Shown in pieces: positions 19,679 through 32,041 of a stretch of 64,000 bases of DNA. The stretch is from Oscheius onirici (taxonomy: Eukaryota; Nematoda; Chromadorea; Rhabditida; Rhabditidae): NCBI GenBank assembly GCA_932521025.1, contig OW051472.1, positions 2,852,001 through 2,916,000 on the forward strand, read 5' to 3'. Every line of letters begins with the position of its first letter. The first letter of the stretch is position 1. Both the position numbers and the translations under genes were made by a program. Under the pieces are notes generated by a model. The model was given only the letters and a program-made list of their open reading frames with translations. It was not told the DNA's origin and ran no database searches.

Positions 19679-21131
19679 TTACAACATGGTAAAATTCTTG
19701 CCAATAACTTCAGAGGCAGACCCTGTAGAAGGAGCCGGATAGCTCTGAGCTTGTCCGAAAGGATGCCCGAAATAGTTTGTGACCTGGATAATGTTGAATT
19801 GAGGTGCTTGCGGATAGAACTCCTGCTGTCCCGAAGGAGGAACAGGGATCCCGAAAGGGAAAGGTCCTTTGGGGACGAATCCAGGAGGAACCTGGAATCC
19901 CGGAGGATAGACGGGTCTTCCGGGTATAAAGTAGGGACTGGGACGGATCAATTGGTTTCTAACAGTAGTTTTTCGCCGGGGTTCTTCTCTGCTGCCATCT
20001 GAAGACGACTCATCCTCTTCCTTGATTTCTGGAACAGAAGGAGAACTGGGAAGGACAGTCTGAAGATGAAAAAGAGTACTATAAACAAGTTACTCTCACC
20101 TTCCCCAAAGAGTCTTCAGAGGAACTTGTCTCGTAGTCTTCTTTGACTACTGGATTGGGGGAGAATGCCTGTATTTAAAATGAGTAATAAAATGAGCAAG
20201 ATTTTACCTTGATCAACTTTTTTGGAGTCTGATCACTATCAACCTTCCGTTTTTCCTCAATATCCACAAAAATGTCCTCTGCTGGCAGTCCCGCCTTCCC
20301 AGTCTTCAATTGATCCCAGAGAGACGGATCACTGAGACCGTAAGACGAGATTTCCGTATTGTTCTGCTCCATCGTGCGGATCATCTGGAGGAGAGTATGA
20401 ACAAGCTCGGGATCCAGACTCCAGTAGTGACTGAGAGGTTTGCAATCGGAGGAGGGTGCCAGCTTTTGGAACAGGGCCCGGGTACAGATGACATGACGGA
20501 TACTGTTCTTCCAATAGGAGGACGTGACGCAGCCGGAGAAGTAGTGTCTGGAACAGGAACCTTTTACAGGGAAAATTGAAATATGTTGGTTCCAACCAAG
20601 GAACGACGGAAGAAACTGTAGGCAATACTTTGAAAATTCCCCTTTTCCAGGATCACAGGTCCAGGTCCAGTTGTGAAAAGTGTCCAAAATTTTGTCTCAC
20701 TATAGCATCATAAACCTATAAAATCTAGCTGTAAACTCACTTAGCAAATCGATAGATGTCTCTGCTTGTCACCTCCTTCTTGGCATTCAAAATGGCCAAC
20801 CCGGCAATGATCACGTATGGAACAGTATTTCCTTTGCTATTCTGATATCTCTTCCTTTTGTTCGTCTCCAAGACCTCTTTGCGGGCATCTTTTGAAGTTT
20901 GGACCAGATTTTGGAACTCGCTAATCTGATTGAGCAGAGAGAAATAGTTGAAAGGCTCTGCTGGAAAGTTGGCCTAAAAATCGCTTTTAATAAGTTGAAA
21001 CTGTTGCCTACTTTTTCTAGAGCTCCATCCTCCTGGACTACTTTTGGCTGCATATTGGTTTCAGCAGTTGCTCCAAAGAACTGAAGAAAGTTGGCTTCAA
21101 TTTGAGTGGAATCGAGCAGATTGAAGGACAT
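19679..21131 (-). CDS. Divergent forkhead-domain transcription factor A
   Basis: Five exons run from ATG 21131 to the stop at 19679. The DNA-binding part spans two exons. VPYVIIAGLAILNAKKEVTS and RDIYRFAK give the first helices. After a phase-2 intron, YFSGCVTSSYWKNSIRHVIC contains the recognition helix, where WKNSIRH matches the forkhead signature W(Q/K)NSIRHNLS. The wings are poorly conserved. The C-terminus is acidic, then rich in Pro and Gly (PPGFQVPPGFVPKGPFPFG), which could act in transactivation. An AATAAA lies near 19620 on the minus strand. A paralogue with the same intron position lies at 29.1-30.9 kb. Binding specificity cannot be read from sequence because the core is so divergent. 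Confidence 0.75.
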
Positions 21132-21344
21132 CTTTTTGGAGAAGGAAGAGGAAAGGAAATGACTAAGTCGGGGAATGTTTGTTGAAAATGTGAAAGCGGC
21201 CGAAAGCGAAGCAGGGAAACAGCCCGCTTTTCTCAGCTTTCAGCACAGTCGTAAATGTTTCCAATCGTCGCTTTAGAGTTTTTGGAAAGCGGGAAAAGAT
21301 TTGAGGTTTCTGTTTCTTCCGGACTTCGTTGCCTGCTTTACTTT

Positions 21345-21665
21345 ACTTCATAGGAGAACGAACGACTGGCTAATGGAGAGGACGAAAGTGACAGATATAA
21401 GAGAGAAATGGGCTAGAAGAAAATTGGACTTCGCTAGAAAAGTGGCTCAAAAAGATACGTGGACTAGACGAGTGCTAGAATGGAGGCCATAGAGAGCTGT
21501 CAGGCCTATTGGACGACCGAAGCCACGGTGGAGTGACTGCTTCACCAGTGAAATAGGACAGAATTGGTCGAGATTGGCAAGAGAGGATCCGCGTCAATGA
21601 GATCAGTATAAACTTGCGACACGTGAATTCGTTGAAATCGTAATAAATTGAATTGAATTGAATTG
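21345..21665 (+). mobile_element. LINE (RTE-like) 3' fragment
   Basis: The conceptual product includes WARRKLDFARKVAQKDTWTR and then VRPIGRPKPRWSDCF...WSRLARED, the C-terminal tail typical of RTE-type non-LTR retrotransposons. Internal stops show it is dead. It ends in a short (AATTG)n tail. The minus strand of this fragment supplies the last 40 or so codons of the adjacent L-domain pseudogene. Confidence 0.7.
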
Positions 21666-23578
21666 GGTGCCTGCTCCGTCGACTGCTTGGTTTTGGGCGT
21701 CTCTTCTGTCGTCTTCTGGGCTTTCTTCTCGACGTCCTTTTTTTCCTCTTGGTCCTTCTTCTTCTGCTGAAGCTTCTTCCTGATGACGAACCAGCAGACG
21801 AGGAAGCCGGCCACTCCGAGCAGCACTACGATCTTCTTGCCAGTAGAAGAACCACTGCCGTCGCCGCTCTCATCAGGTCCCGATGCGAGACCCAAATTGT
21901 TGGGATTTACTCCACTGACAGCGTCGTCACCAGAGGACTCTTCCTGATTAGATTCAGTCGATGTACTGGCCAAATTGTTCACGTCGACCGAAGGGACAGA
22001 TGGATTGATCGCAGGAACAGGAGCCACAGTCGTAGTTGTTGTGGTCGGGACGATGTAATTAATGTCCATTTCCTCGTCCTTCAAGTTCAGATGTTTCTTC
22101 AATATTTCCTACTCTTCCATAGCCACACTCTGTCTGCTTGTAATCTCCTTGATATTGGCGAGAAGACTCAGATCCGTCAGATTGGTTCCTTTCAGTTCGA
22201 TCTTTCCTTGAATGACAGTCACTTTTGGCATCGGTTTAGACAACTGTGTCACTTCGATTGGATTCTTGTTGTTTCGGAAAGTCGTACATTTGGTCAATTG
22301 GTCAGCATCGGCAGGATTTTCCAGTTCACGAGAGTCACAAATGGCGTCACAGTTGTTGTGGATATCATGCTGTCCAGAGCTGAGGGGCACGTTGAACTTC
22401 TCGAAAAGATCTTCATCACAGAGCAGTGGATTGTTGGTGAGCACTGTAAATTCTTGCATTGATGAACCAGTGAAATCAAACCATTGTGGTTCTCATTGTG
22501 GTTTCCGCTAACTTTCCGAAAGGCCAGAGTCGTGATTTTCGTGTTGCTGAGCCGAACAGCGCCAACTTCAAGTCCCTCTTCTCCGACATTTGACGGCATT
22601 CCTCCCTCGACTGTAGCATAGTTCGGACTAGTGAGAACATGCCAGTCGATAGTTTTACAATCATGAAGTTCAGAAGTGGAGTAGATAAGTTTGGCATGAC
22701 AGTCTGAAACTTGGATATTTATGGACAATGGATAACTCTTACCTCCAAACTTTTGCAGTTTGTCCTTTCCTTTCAGATTACTCCAAGTATCGATCGAACA
22801 CTGGTCCAGCTGACGATTTCAAATAAGAGACAATTGGATTCCTTGAACATTCGGGTTCATCCTGACACTTTTCAGGGAAGGATTTCCACTGATAAAGATT
22901 GTTTTCGCTGATTCCACCATAGAAAGATCGATCGTTTCCAGATTGAACAGATAACTAATGAGCAATGTGTCTGCAACAGTCACTGAAATTTTCAATTGAA
23001 CGGATATCATACCTATCTTTTTCAGATTGGGGAACCGAAGATGCTTGATATCCTTCGACATGCGGAATTCAAACTGGCCGATTTCAGTCTTGGAGTTTGT
23101 CCACTTTTCTACCGCATTCTGTTGAAGAGACTCGGCCTTGAAGACAAGTTTCATTCCGTCTACAGTCAGAGCAACAGCTGCATCCGCAGTCTTTCATATC
23201 ACCGTTTTCAATGCCTAATGAGTTCGTCACTCGCAACTTAGGAAAGTCAATTGTTTCCAGATTGGGCAAATAGCTAATTGTAATTTCTTCTGAATGTTCA
23301 TAGAAATATCACTATATATATACACTGAAGCTCAGACTGCCATAAATTTTCGTTTTATTATATGTCCAATTGTCGACCTCGTCCTGTTGAAGATTGACGT
23401 TATTGAAGGACATTTTGTAACCGCGGATATACAGTGACTCATATTTTTTTTCAATACCTAAAAATAGAAACAAATAAGTGAAGTATATACAGTCTATACA
23501 ATCATCAGCTACTTGGAGCAGAAGAAGAGTAGAAGTCAGCAGCAGCAGGAGAAGAAGACGATTCAAGGAACCAGTCAT
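21542..23578 (-). pseudogene. irld-like: Receptor-L-domain membrane protein, broken copy
   Basis: A paralogue of the intact gene at 52.8-54.9 kb. A leucine-rich signal peptide starts at 23578 (MTGSLNRLLLLLLL). L-domain segments follow (NLETIDLSMVESAKTIFISG; DLFEKFNVPLSSGQHDIHNN; NPADADQLTKC), then a Thr-rich stalk and a transmembrane segment (KIVVLLGVAGFLVCWFVI). Two in-frame stops interrupt it: TGA at 22819-22821 and TAG at 22109-22111. In the alignment each replaces a sense codon of the paralogue. A stretch before the second stop is missing relative to that paralogue. The C-terminus runs into a reversed LINE fragment. In nematodes this family resembles the L domains of insulin/EGF receptors without a kinase. 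Confidence 0.7.
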
Positions 23579-23599
23579 CTTCGAATGCAACCGCGGTAG

Positions 23600-25359
23600 T
23601 TATGAGGTCATTGGAGAGCAGAGGAGTTTGGTTAACTTGTCTTGACGAGTTTCTTACTGATGACCATAAATAAAACTTATGAAACGTGTTTTGATAAGCT
23701 GTTTTACATTTTATACTTTATCAGACTTTTCAGACAGGAATTTCGTAGACGCCTGGAAGCTTCCGACGATCAGCCTTTTGATAAGCCTGTGTAACGTTGT
23801 TTGTAGACAAATTTATGCAAGCTCTGAGTAAGCTCTAAATAGTGCATCTTTTGCTCCTTGCTCACACCCTCGGCGTATCTCATCGCTAAATGCTTATCAA
23901 TTAGGCGGGGGTCCTAGTCGGAAACTGTGTGTGTAGCCCTTCGCCGGCTCCGACAAAGTTGATCTTAAATATCTCCATAGAGATTCTCGCTACACCAATT
24001 TCGCCGAAAGACTTTAAGTCAAGCCCAAAGTCAAGCTTTTCTGCAACCTTCATTCAGTTTTTTCAGTGACTATCTCAAACTATGGCGTTTGCTTCGAAGA
24101 TCAAAGCTTCCTAGAAGTAGAGTTCCGCATTCTTAGTGAAACATTTTCTCCCAAAACAAGGAGATAGACTTGAAAGAAAAGTATGTAACTTTGGCACGAG
24201 AAGTACAACTGAAATTTCACTTCCAGATTTTTGACCGCCAATAGTTTTCCCAATCCTCCCTTGATAAGTTTCTTCGAAAACATATTCTGTCTGAAAATGA
24301 AAATCAGAAACCTTCAGTTTTTGGAAAACTCTCGGAAAAGTCACATTTTTGTTCTACCAAAATATAACGCGAGAGGAAATATTCATCGCAAACTGTACCC
24401 AAAATTTGAGATCTGCATATTCATATAAGTTGCTATTTGTTTAAGCTATACCCACGAAAATTATGCAACCTGCACGCGTTTATTAGAACAAATTAAACAG
24501 TTTATAGGTGGAGGCTTTTACATCACATGTCTTTTTGGGTGGGGGATGCTCTAAAAGAACGTCACGGAAACGCCCAACATCCGTCTGTCAAATGTTTATT
24601 TCTTATCAAAGCGTCCTTTTACCTACTTTTGTCATCCCCAGTTGGCGAGCCCTAGTACTACAGCAAGAGCAAAATTCCTTCAAACTGATTTCTTCTCTGG
24701 TCAGCCGTGTTTTTGACTTCTGAACAATTTTTGTGAAAGTAGTAGTCTCTTTCTACGTCGTCTTTCATCGTCTGATGGCATAGTTACTCCAGATTAATTT
24801 GTACAATTTTCTCCCGTTTCCCGCTTTGTCACACATGGTCACCTTCTTATTCATCTTTTCTACCAACAAACTGGCGCTAGTCGCATAATCATTTACACCA
24901 TACTGCTTCTCGTCAAACGTCCGATTTTATTATCTTTTTTATCTCACTCTTATTCTGCCCCGGCGAACCTAATCCTCTGAGGAATTTCTGTTCATCGCAG
25001 TAATATGGGAATCCACATAATTCAGACTCGCGCATTAGTTGCCAAGAAGCTTTTCATATACAGTGCTCCGTTTGGGAAAAAAAACTTATCTGACGTGCCC
25101 GGGGGTCATCTCAGTTTATGGTTGTATGCTCACAACGGCTATCGCTTGCCTAGAGGCGCTGTTACATACATGTGTCTACATATCGTAAAACGTGTGAAGC
25201 AATTTGATCATAGAAGAAAAATGACCCTCTCAATATATGAAGTTTTGGTTATGATTTATGACATTTTTTAAACTTTGTCTTGTCAAGAAAAACTAACCTC
25301 GAACAATCTAGTAGAAATTCAATATCAAAGTTTGTTCAGAATATCAGTCGCCATCTGGA
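23600..25359. other. Gene-poor interval, nothing supported
   Basis: I found only short frames with no family resemblance. The 5' regulatory region of the acyltransferase gene should lie at its right end. Confidence 0.4.
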
Positions 25360-28300
25360 ATGGCCTCAAAACTGTTCCATCTCCAAGGTCTCCGCTCCGT
25401 GGCCATCATCTTCGTCGTCCTCTTCCACTTCTTCCCTCTTTACTTTCCAAATGGTTATCTCGGAGTGGATCAATTTTTCCTGCTTTCCGGCTACCTTATG
25501 ACTATGATGTTGGAAAGGAATCCAAAGTTTTCTATTGGTGGAAGTTTCGATTTTTTCTACAGACGGGTCAAACGAATAGTTCCACTGTATTATCTTTCTA
25601 CTTTAATAATTTTGTGTCAGTTCTTTTCATTTCTGGGTATTTCCAATTTTAGTATGCATCAATTACACTCCGAAGAACACATGGAGAACCAACTACGATT
25701 CTTCTATTTCCGCCTTGATATTTTCTACAAATTTGGTTCGACCTACGGGACTCGAAGGCTATAACGAAAAGGTTGGTCTCATTCTATATTTTTCGAGGAG
25801 TAGATTTTTTACATGAATCCCGTAACAAAATTGAAACCTGCTGTCTTTTCTAGAAAACCTTATAAGACTGGCAGATTTTCGCCCGCGATTTGCATCGTTG
25901 GCGCAACAATTTGTCAAAATGGTCAGAGCCTGGGTACTTTCTTTCAGCTCTGACCGTTTGAAATACAGTATACAGAAGGTAAAAAAGACTATATTTAGCT
26001 GGGCATGGGAGTCGACATGTTCACTCACACGTGGTCCTTGTCCCTCGAGATGCAGTTCTACTTTCTCTTCCCAGTCATTTTCTACACTTCTCAAATGTTT
26101 GGAGTCCGAGCGAGAAATACACTTCTATTCCTTTTTGGTATCTTTCTCGAATTTTCCAATCTACTCATGATTCAGTAGTCGCCTCACTCCTTCTCCAAGT
26201 TTACACCGACGAGTTCATCTCGTTCTACTGTGTCTTTTCGAGAATCTGGCAGTTTTTGGCGGGAACCATAATATATTACGAGTCGAACGGAAAGAAGGAA
26301 CCGATCAGAAAATGTGAACTGGAGAAAGCATTATTGGTTTATGAAGACTCTGAAGAAGGGGCTGGATCAAAAGAACAGTCTCTCCGTCAAACTGTCACCT
26401 TCGCCTCTCTGGCAGCTACAGTAGCTTTACTCTCATCCAGGGAACAGATTGGTCATCTGGCAGCAAGGTTTCTCATTCGTTTTCAGTTCAGTTCCCTATT
26501 CAGAATCGTCACAATCCTCTTGACAGCTCTAATTGTCCAAGTCGGAGAGAGATGTTGGTTTCTGGAAAATAGGCTGATGGTCTTCATTGGAGAGATTTCC
26601 TACGGCTGGTACCTGGTTCATTGGCCCGTTGTGGCCATGCTGAAAATGCATGAATTGAAGAGTGATTACTGTAGGTTTCTATATTTTATTTTGAGAAATA
26701 TTATTTTAGACATGCTGATAGGTCTTCTCTTTTCCTTCGTTGTCAGTATCCTCGTCTATTTTGCCTTTGAAAAACACTACCGATTTTGGAATTGGCTCAA
26801 GATTGCCTTTGTTGTAACTGGACTCCTTCTTTTCAATGCTACAGTCCTCTTCGAAATTTCTGGTATGTTTTTTTAGAATTGTAGAGACAGAAACAAAAAC
26901 AAAAACAACAAATTTTTAGAGCAAATTCCCAAAGAAGACTCTATGATTCTTCGACCAGGAGCCGCCGGAAACAACTCGTTCCACATCTCTAAAAACATGT
27001 CCTCTTACATTTTTGAGTCGGACTTTTTGAACGAGCTGAAGTACGGCTACGAGAACACAACAAAAGAGAAAAGAGCCAAACTGAACGAGTTTATGAATGG
27101 TAATGATGACAAGCAGATCAGAGACTACCCCTGTATCAAACTGAAAACTAACAGTTCGAGGGAGTTCCGGTGTTTCAGTGTTAGTTTCTTTTCTTCAAGA
27201 GTTCATTAAAGTTTACAGAACTCGACCAAAACTAGCAGTAACATGACTCTTTTGGTGATTGGCAACAGCTATGTGGGAAATGCTATGAAGACGATCACGG
27301 AACAGTGCAAGGATGTCTTTCCCAGAATTTATAGCTCCTGGACACCTGGTGAGTCAGTATTCTTAAAGCTTAGCATTAGAATTGGACAGAAAAAGTTTTT
27401 GAACTCTCAGTTTTTTGTCTGTTCGAAGTAGCTTGGCCTCGGCGCCTCCAGGAATGTAAAGTAATGTAGAAAAGACTCACTACAAAGCTCTGCTTGGATA
27501 CGAGTCGTAAACCCACATTCCGAGAAAATTTGAAGCATGACCACTTTGGTATCGTGGACAGTCGTTATCATGTCCCTCTTTAGGGTTGCGGCGATTAAAA
27601 TCTGAACTTGAAGCTGTGCAAGTTTCAGCTGACTAAAATGTAGCGTACTTCACGTGAACACCTGTTTTTAGTTGAGAAATTAGCGAACCAAAAGGCCGCT
27701 CAGTACTCAACAGAAAACTGTCCAAGTCTTACTCGAATAACCCTTTGACAGGATATATCTTGTTTCTGGATAACCCGTCAACTCGTGTAATCTTGATAGA
27801 ATCTAACTTGTCTTGACTGGTCGGACGGTGGGACAAACAGCATTGCACGTTAGTGCTGGAAAGACCGGCCATCTTACGATTGGTTTCGCCTTGCGAACAA
27901 AATTCCCTTTAATTTTAAAGAGATCGGTATTTGTCTACCAGCTCCTCCCGAGCTTATAATCTCATCACTTTTTCAGCTTGCACCCCACTGCTTCACGACC
28001 GAAAACCTAACGGATATGACTGCAGTATTGATGGGTTCTTTCTGGACGCTGTCCGACAATTCAAACCGGACGTCTTGTTCATTGTTGCTCGACTAATGGA
28101 CGTCAATTTGATAGCAAATGGTACAAATCCATTCAACGACCGGATCTGGAAGGTTTGTGGTCTCTCAGCCTTTCAAATTGTGTTTAGGAGATGATCGAAA
28201 GGATAACATTGCTCCAAAGTCTGGTCAAGAAGAAAATTTACATTTTGGATGCTTTCGAATGGCCATCAGGAGACCTGACTGGCAAACTATCGAAATTTCT

Positions 28301-28612
28301 TAGAAACGGGACTAAATTTAATGAGGTTTGACTAGTTTTTTTTTACTAAAAATACAGATATTTGAGCCCGACTTTTTTATGCCAAAGAAAAAAGAACTCT
28401 ACTACGTGGCGAAGAGACGGATGGCGCGGCTGGTCCAAGGCTGCAAAAAATGCGAGCTTTTCGACTACACAAATCAATTTTTCGTCGATGGCAAACTACA
28501 TTACTTTGATCCCAAATATTATGTCAGTTACTTTACATATGTTCTTCATGTCTCCGTGGTCGGCTTGGCTAGAGTCGCTCCATTGTATCGTCATCTGTGT
28601 CATAATATATAG
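25360..28612 (+). CDS. oac-like: Acyltransferase 3 / SGNH transmembrane protein (OAC type)
   Basis: The N-terminal membrane acyltransferase domain begins LHLQGLRSVAIIFVVLFHFF with FPNGYLGVDQFFLLSGYL, then RRVKRIVPLYYL. Further exons give MFTHTWSLSLEMQFYFLFPV, FSRIWQFLAG and ISYGWYLVHWPVV. Six to ten hydrophobic helices are visible. A luminal C-terminal SGNH-like domain follows: LLVIGNSYVGNA (block I, with Asn-Ser), PDVLFIVARLMD (block III region) and a late His (YVLHVSVVG). Such proteins O-acylate sugars or other substrates; in C. elegans the oac family is large and mostly uncharacterised. About ten exons were joined by eye. A 625-nt intron at 27351-27975 is the largest. The stop is at 28610-28612. 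Confidence 0.85.
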
Positions 28613-29119
28613 TTCAAAAAAGAAATTATATTTGGTTGAACGTGTTTTTCAAGTACTTTTGCTGGAACAAGAAAGGCTACAGCATCTCCATCTGTGTGTC
28701 TGAAGCTCTAATTGAGGACAAGTCAGAGGGATTTGATTACAATTGGGAGTTAGTAGTAACAGGTTCAGACAAGTCGGTTTGTGAGACTGCGAGTGCGAGG
28801 ACTTTGCTTTCACTTTTTTTCAAGTACCAAGTAGAATAGTTGGCAAGTGGTTCAGGACGAAAATACGGAGGTGGAGGGAAGGGTGACTGTTTGTCTTTAT
28901 GATGGTTACGGTTTCATCTCGACAGTGCAACTACGACCATCATAAGATATTTTCAGAGCTTTTCCAGTCCCATACTGTCCAAAACATGCTGGTAATCCCG
29001 TCTCGTGTTAGTGTGTATCTTCCAGTGTTTTACCCATTCACAATCAGTCAAGTGGTCGAAGTGTTTATTTAAAAAAAATTACAACGAAAACTATAAGCAC
29101 AAAACACAGTGCAATAAAC
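28613..29119. other. Intergenic between convergent acyltransferase and forkhead B
   Basis: No gene is supported. A minus-strand AATAAA near 29063 probably serves the forkhead B gene. Confidence 0.4.
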
Positions 29120-30850
29120 CTATGCGTAACCAGCATTTCTTCCGATTTCCTCGTAGAATCTCGGCTCACTCTTCACCCTCAATGTCTCGTAAACCAGCCG
29201 TTCCGCTTCTTTGCCATCCGTCCAGTTCATTACCTCAGAGTTTTGACGCTTCTCCTGTGCCAAAGGAACTTGCTGCTCTGATTTCGACTGGGTGAAGGGA
29301 TGGATCAGATACTTTTGGACCATTTCGCTGAACAGGGCTTGTTGTTAGAACAACAACTTTGGCTTACTCAATATCTCCATCGAAGAACGGCTTCTGATTG
29401 GCTGGGAAGATGTTTCCGCTGAATAAATCGTAGGAAGACTGTTGTGCCTGTTGACTCTGGTATCTGTAATAGGCATGTAGGTACTGCATGTACTGTTGCT
29501 GCTGCTGTTGGTAGAAGTGATACTGGGTTAGTTGTTGAGACGTCTGAAATTTGGTGGCTTAGAAAAGTCCATTTCTTTTCTATTGGTTTTTGCGTGGAAT
29601 TCTTTAATTTCCGACTATGTCAGTAAAAACCTTACTATTTGAGGTTCCCTCTTCTTCGTTGGCTTCATTTGTGGAGCAGGTGTCGTAGCCTTCCTTTTAC
29701 CTTTCCTCACGACGGGGACTGTCTGTGACTCTTCGAAACGAGGAGAAGCCTGAAAAAAGTCAATAAACCAGGCTACAAATCAACCTCTTACCGGATCAAC
29801 ATCGCTAGGAAGACTGGGAGTGGGTGAACTGCTCTCGGACCGCCTGCCCTTCTCCTCAATGTCGATCGGGAAGTCCTTGTCCGGATGGCCGGCTGTTCCA
29901 TCACGAATCGCGGGCCATTGAGATGGATCGGCCATTCCGAAGAATTCGGGACCTTTGAGTGTGTTCTCCAGATCCTCAATGGCGGCTTCCAGCCTTCCAA
30001 GATGGGCACGACTCCATGTCCAAGTCGCGCTGGTCGTGTTCCCCTCCTGATTGTCCATCTTGATGAAAAATTCCTGGGTGCTGAGAATGTGACGGATGCT
30101 GTTCTTCCAGTGGGACGAGGTTACACATCCGGGGAAGTAGTACCTGAAAGTTTTCAGTTAGTGTTTGGAAAAATAGAGATTTATCTGCTCACCAACTCGA
30201 TACCCTGATTTTTGAACAAGTTGCTTAAGAGTTGGTGTTCTGTGGTATGAAAATACAAACTCACTTGGCGAAACGGTAAATATCCCTGCTCATAATGGGC
30301 TCCTTTGCGTTCAGAAGAGCCAGTCCGGACACGACAAAATAGGAGACATGAGCCCTGGCGACCAACTCTCTCTTTTTCCTCGGCTTTCCGTCCTTCCTCT
30401 CGCCCTTCTTGCACTGGTAGCCCTTTACTCCGCGTTTTTTCGTCACCAAGTCTTCGGTAGAAGAGTAAGGGATTCCCAGTTCACATTGCCGTCTCTGCTC
30501 CTCGTAAATCTTGTTGACAAAGTCACTGAACTCGTCCTTGTTGGAGAAGGAGGGGCGCTCGTCTTTCTGATATTGCTTTAGTGAGAGATAGAAAGACAAA
30601 TACCTTGTCATTTCTGCTAATCTCATGCAGATCAATGTCCGCTGGATCTCCGATCAGATGGCGGACAGCCTGTTCGTCTTCTCTCTTCTGCTCCAGAGTC
30701 TCTTCGGGAGTGTTTCGATCATTTGTGAGCTAAAAACTAGACTTCGAATAGAAAATTTTAAAAAATTACCCAAGGTTCAGTAGAATATAGTCTCTCCTCC
30801 TTGCTGCACTTCTCGTAATTCGAGGTGATAGTCGTGTAGAAAGAAGTCAT
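29120..30850 (-). CDS. Divergent forkhead-domain transcription factor B
   Basis: Six exons run from ATG 30850 (MTSFYTTITSNYEK). The N-terminal region is charged, with a basic stretch (KKGERKDGKPRKKRE) just before the domain. The domain is split by a phase-2 intron: HVSYFVVSGLALLNAKEPIM plus RDIYRFAK, then YYFPGCVTSSHWKNSIRHIL, whose WKNSIRHILS is a near-canonical forkhead recognition helix. The C-terminal half is acidic, then Gln/Tyr-rich (QQQQQQYMQYLHAYYRYQSQ), ending in GRNAGYA. It is a paralogue of the protein at 19.7-21.1 kb (shared DIYRFAK, CVTSS and WKNSIRH and an identical intron position). It probably acts in the nucleus; targets are unknown. Confidence 0.78.
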
Positions 30851-32041
30851 TTCAGAGAATGTTAGATGAAAGAATGAGAGGAAAAATTATTATCCGTTTT
30901 TTTGTAAAGCGAAACAGATCAATGAAGCTGGTTTTATGGTTGCTTCGGGAAAGGAACGATCGCTTGCGAGAGGTGGAAAGCGAGAGGTTAAGAATGATTG
31001 TTTAGAAAAATTTGGCTGAATCTGGTGAATCATGAGAGAGGCAGTGCCAAGCAGTCTCGGTTAAAAAGAGTCGATTTTGACAAGTAGTTTTTAAACAGTG
31101 GGGATCGGAACAAGAAGAACGTGCAAGTCATGAAGTGTACCTTTTCCCAGTCAGACACACTCTTGTTCCTCCTACAAGATTAAAAAATAAGGAAGACAAG
31201 AACGCTGATTAAAGTAGTCCAGTTAGCTTTGAGGAGGACATCGTTGAATACTTACAGTATACTGGCGCTCGCATTAGTGGGAAACTCTCTCATGGTGCAC
31301 TTGCCTGATGTTTGGATCAACAATCAGTTTTGGTCTTTCGATGTCTTTCGAATCGTTTTAATTTAAAAAATCGTCTAATATTATTATATTTTTATTTCGC
31401 TCTTGTACATCGAGATCAGTCTATGGGATGACAGCAAACGGAAGCTAGACAATTGGCACAGTTTAGGATCACAACAAGCAATACATAATTTTTGGCAGTT
31501 GGTTTTCAAGGGGTACAGCTGCAGGGATATAAGCTCTTTTGTCACCATATACTGGTATGTCCGAAGTCACGAGTATTCTTCCGTCCCAACGGAGTGTCAG
31601 GCTCGGCTACTCTTCTCGCTGGCATGGTCGTAGTTCCGTGGATTATTCCAGCAGCACTGTCAGTGCGGGAAGAACTGCGAGGAGTTCTCTGAATTCCATG
31701 ATAAAGAAACATGAAGGAGCTCGGAACAGAATTTTGGACGGAACTTTGAAAAAAGCAGGGTGACAGAAGATCAGTCTGGATACTGTACAGTGAGAACAGG
31801 GATGCACAGGGCAGGTCACCGGATTATCAGGAAAGAAAAATGTAAACGGTAACATATTAGGGAGCTGTTAGAAACTGCATCAGAAAGTAAAGAGTTTAGT
31901 TCAAATTCGGAAAAGATCAGGAAGAACATGGGAACACCAGTCGCTAAAGTTCTTTCGGAACGACTCTTTAAACTCCTTGAGCTTGGACTGTTTTGTCAGT
32001 TACTCTTTTAATTGCCATATCTACTCTAATTCCAATTTCTA
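30851..32041. other. Intergenic interval
   Basis: This is the 5' side of forkhead B and the 3' side of the tubulin acetyltransferase. Short frames at 31400-31860 have no recognisable product. I see no repeat shared with other parts of the window. Confidence 0.35.

Noticed and set aside
21640..21668. AATTG microsatellite
   Set aside because: It is the simple tail of the RTE-like LINE fragment, not an independent feature.
28636..28839. Frame after the acyltransferase stop
   Set aside because: It has no SGNH or acyltransferase similarity and no acceptor linking it to the gene.
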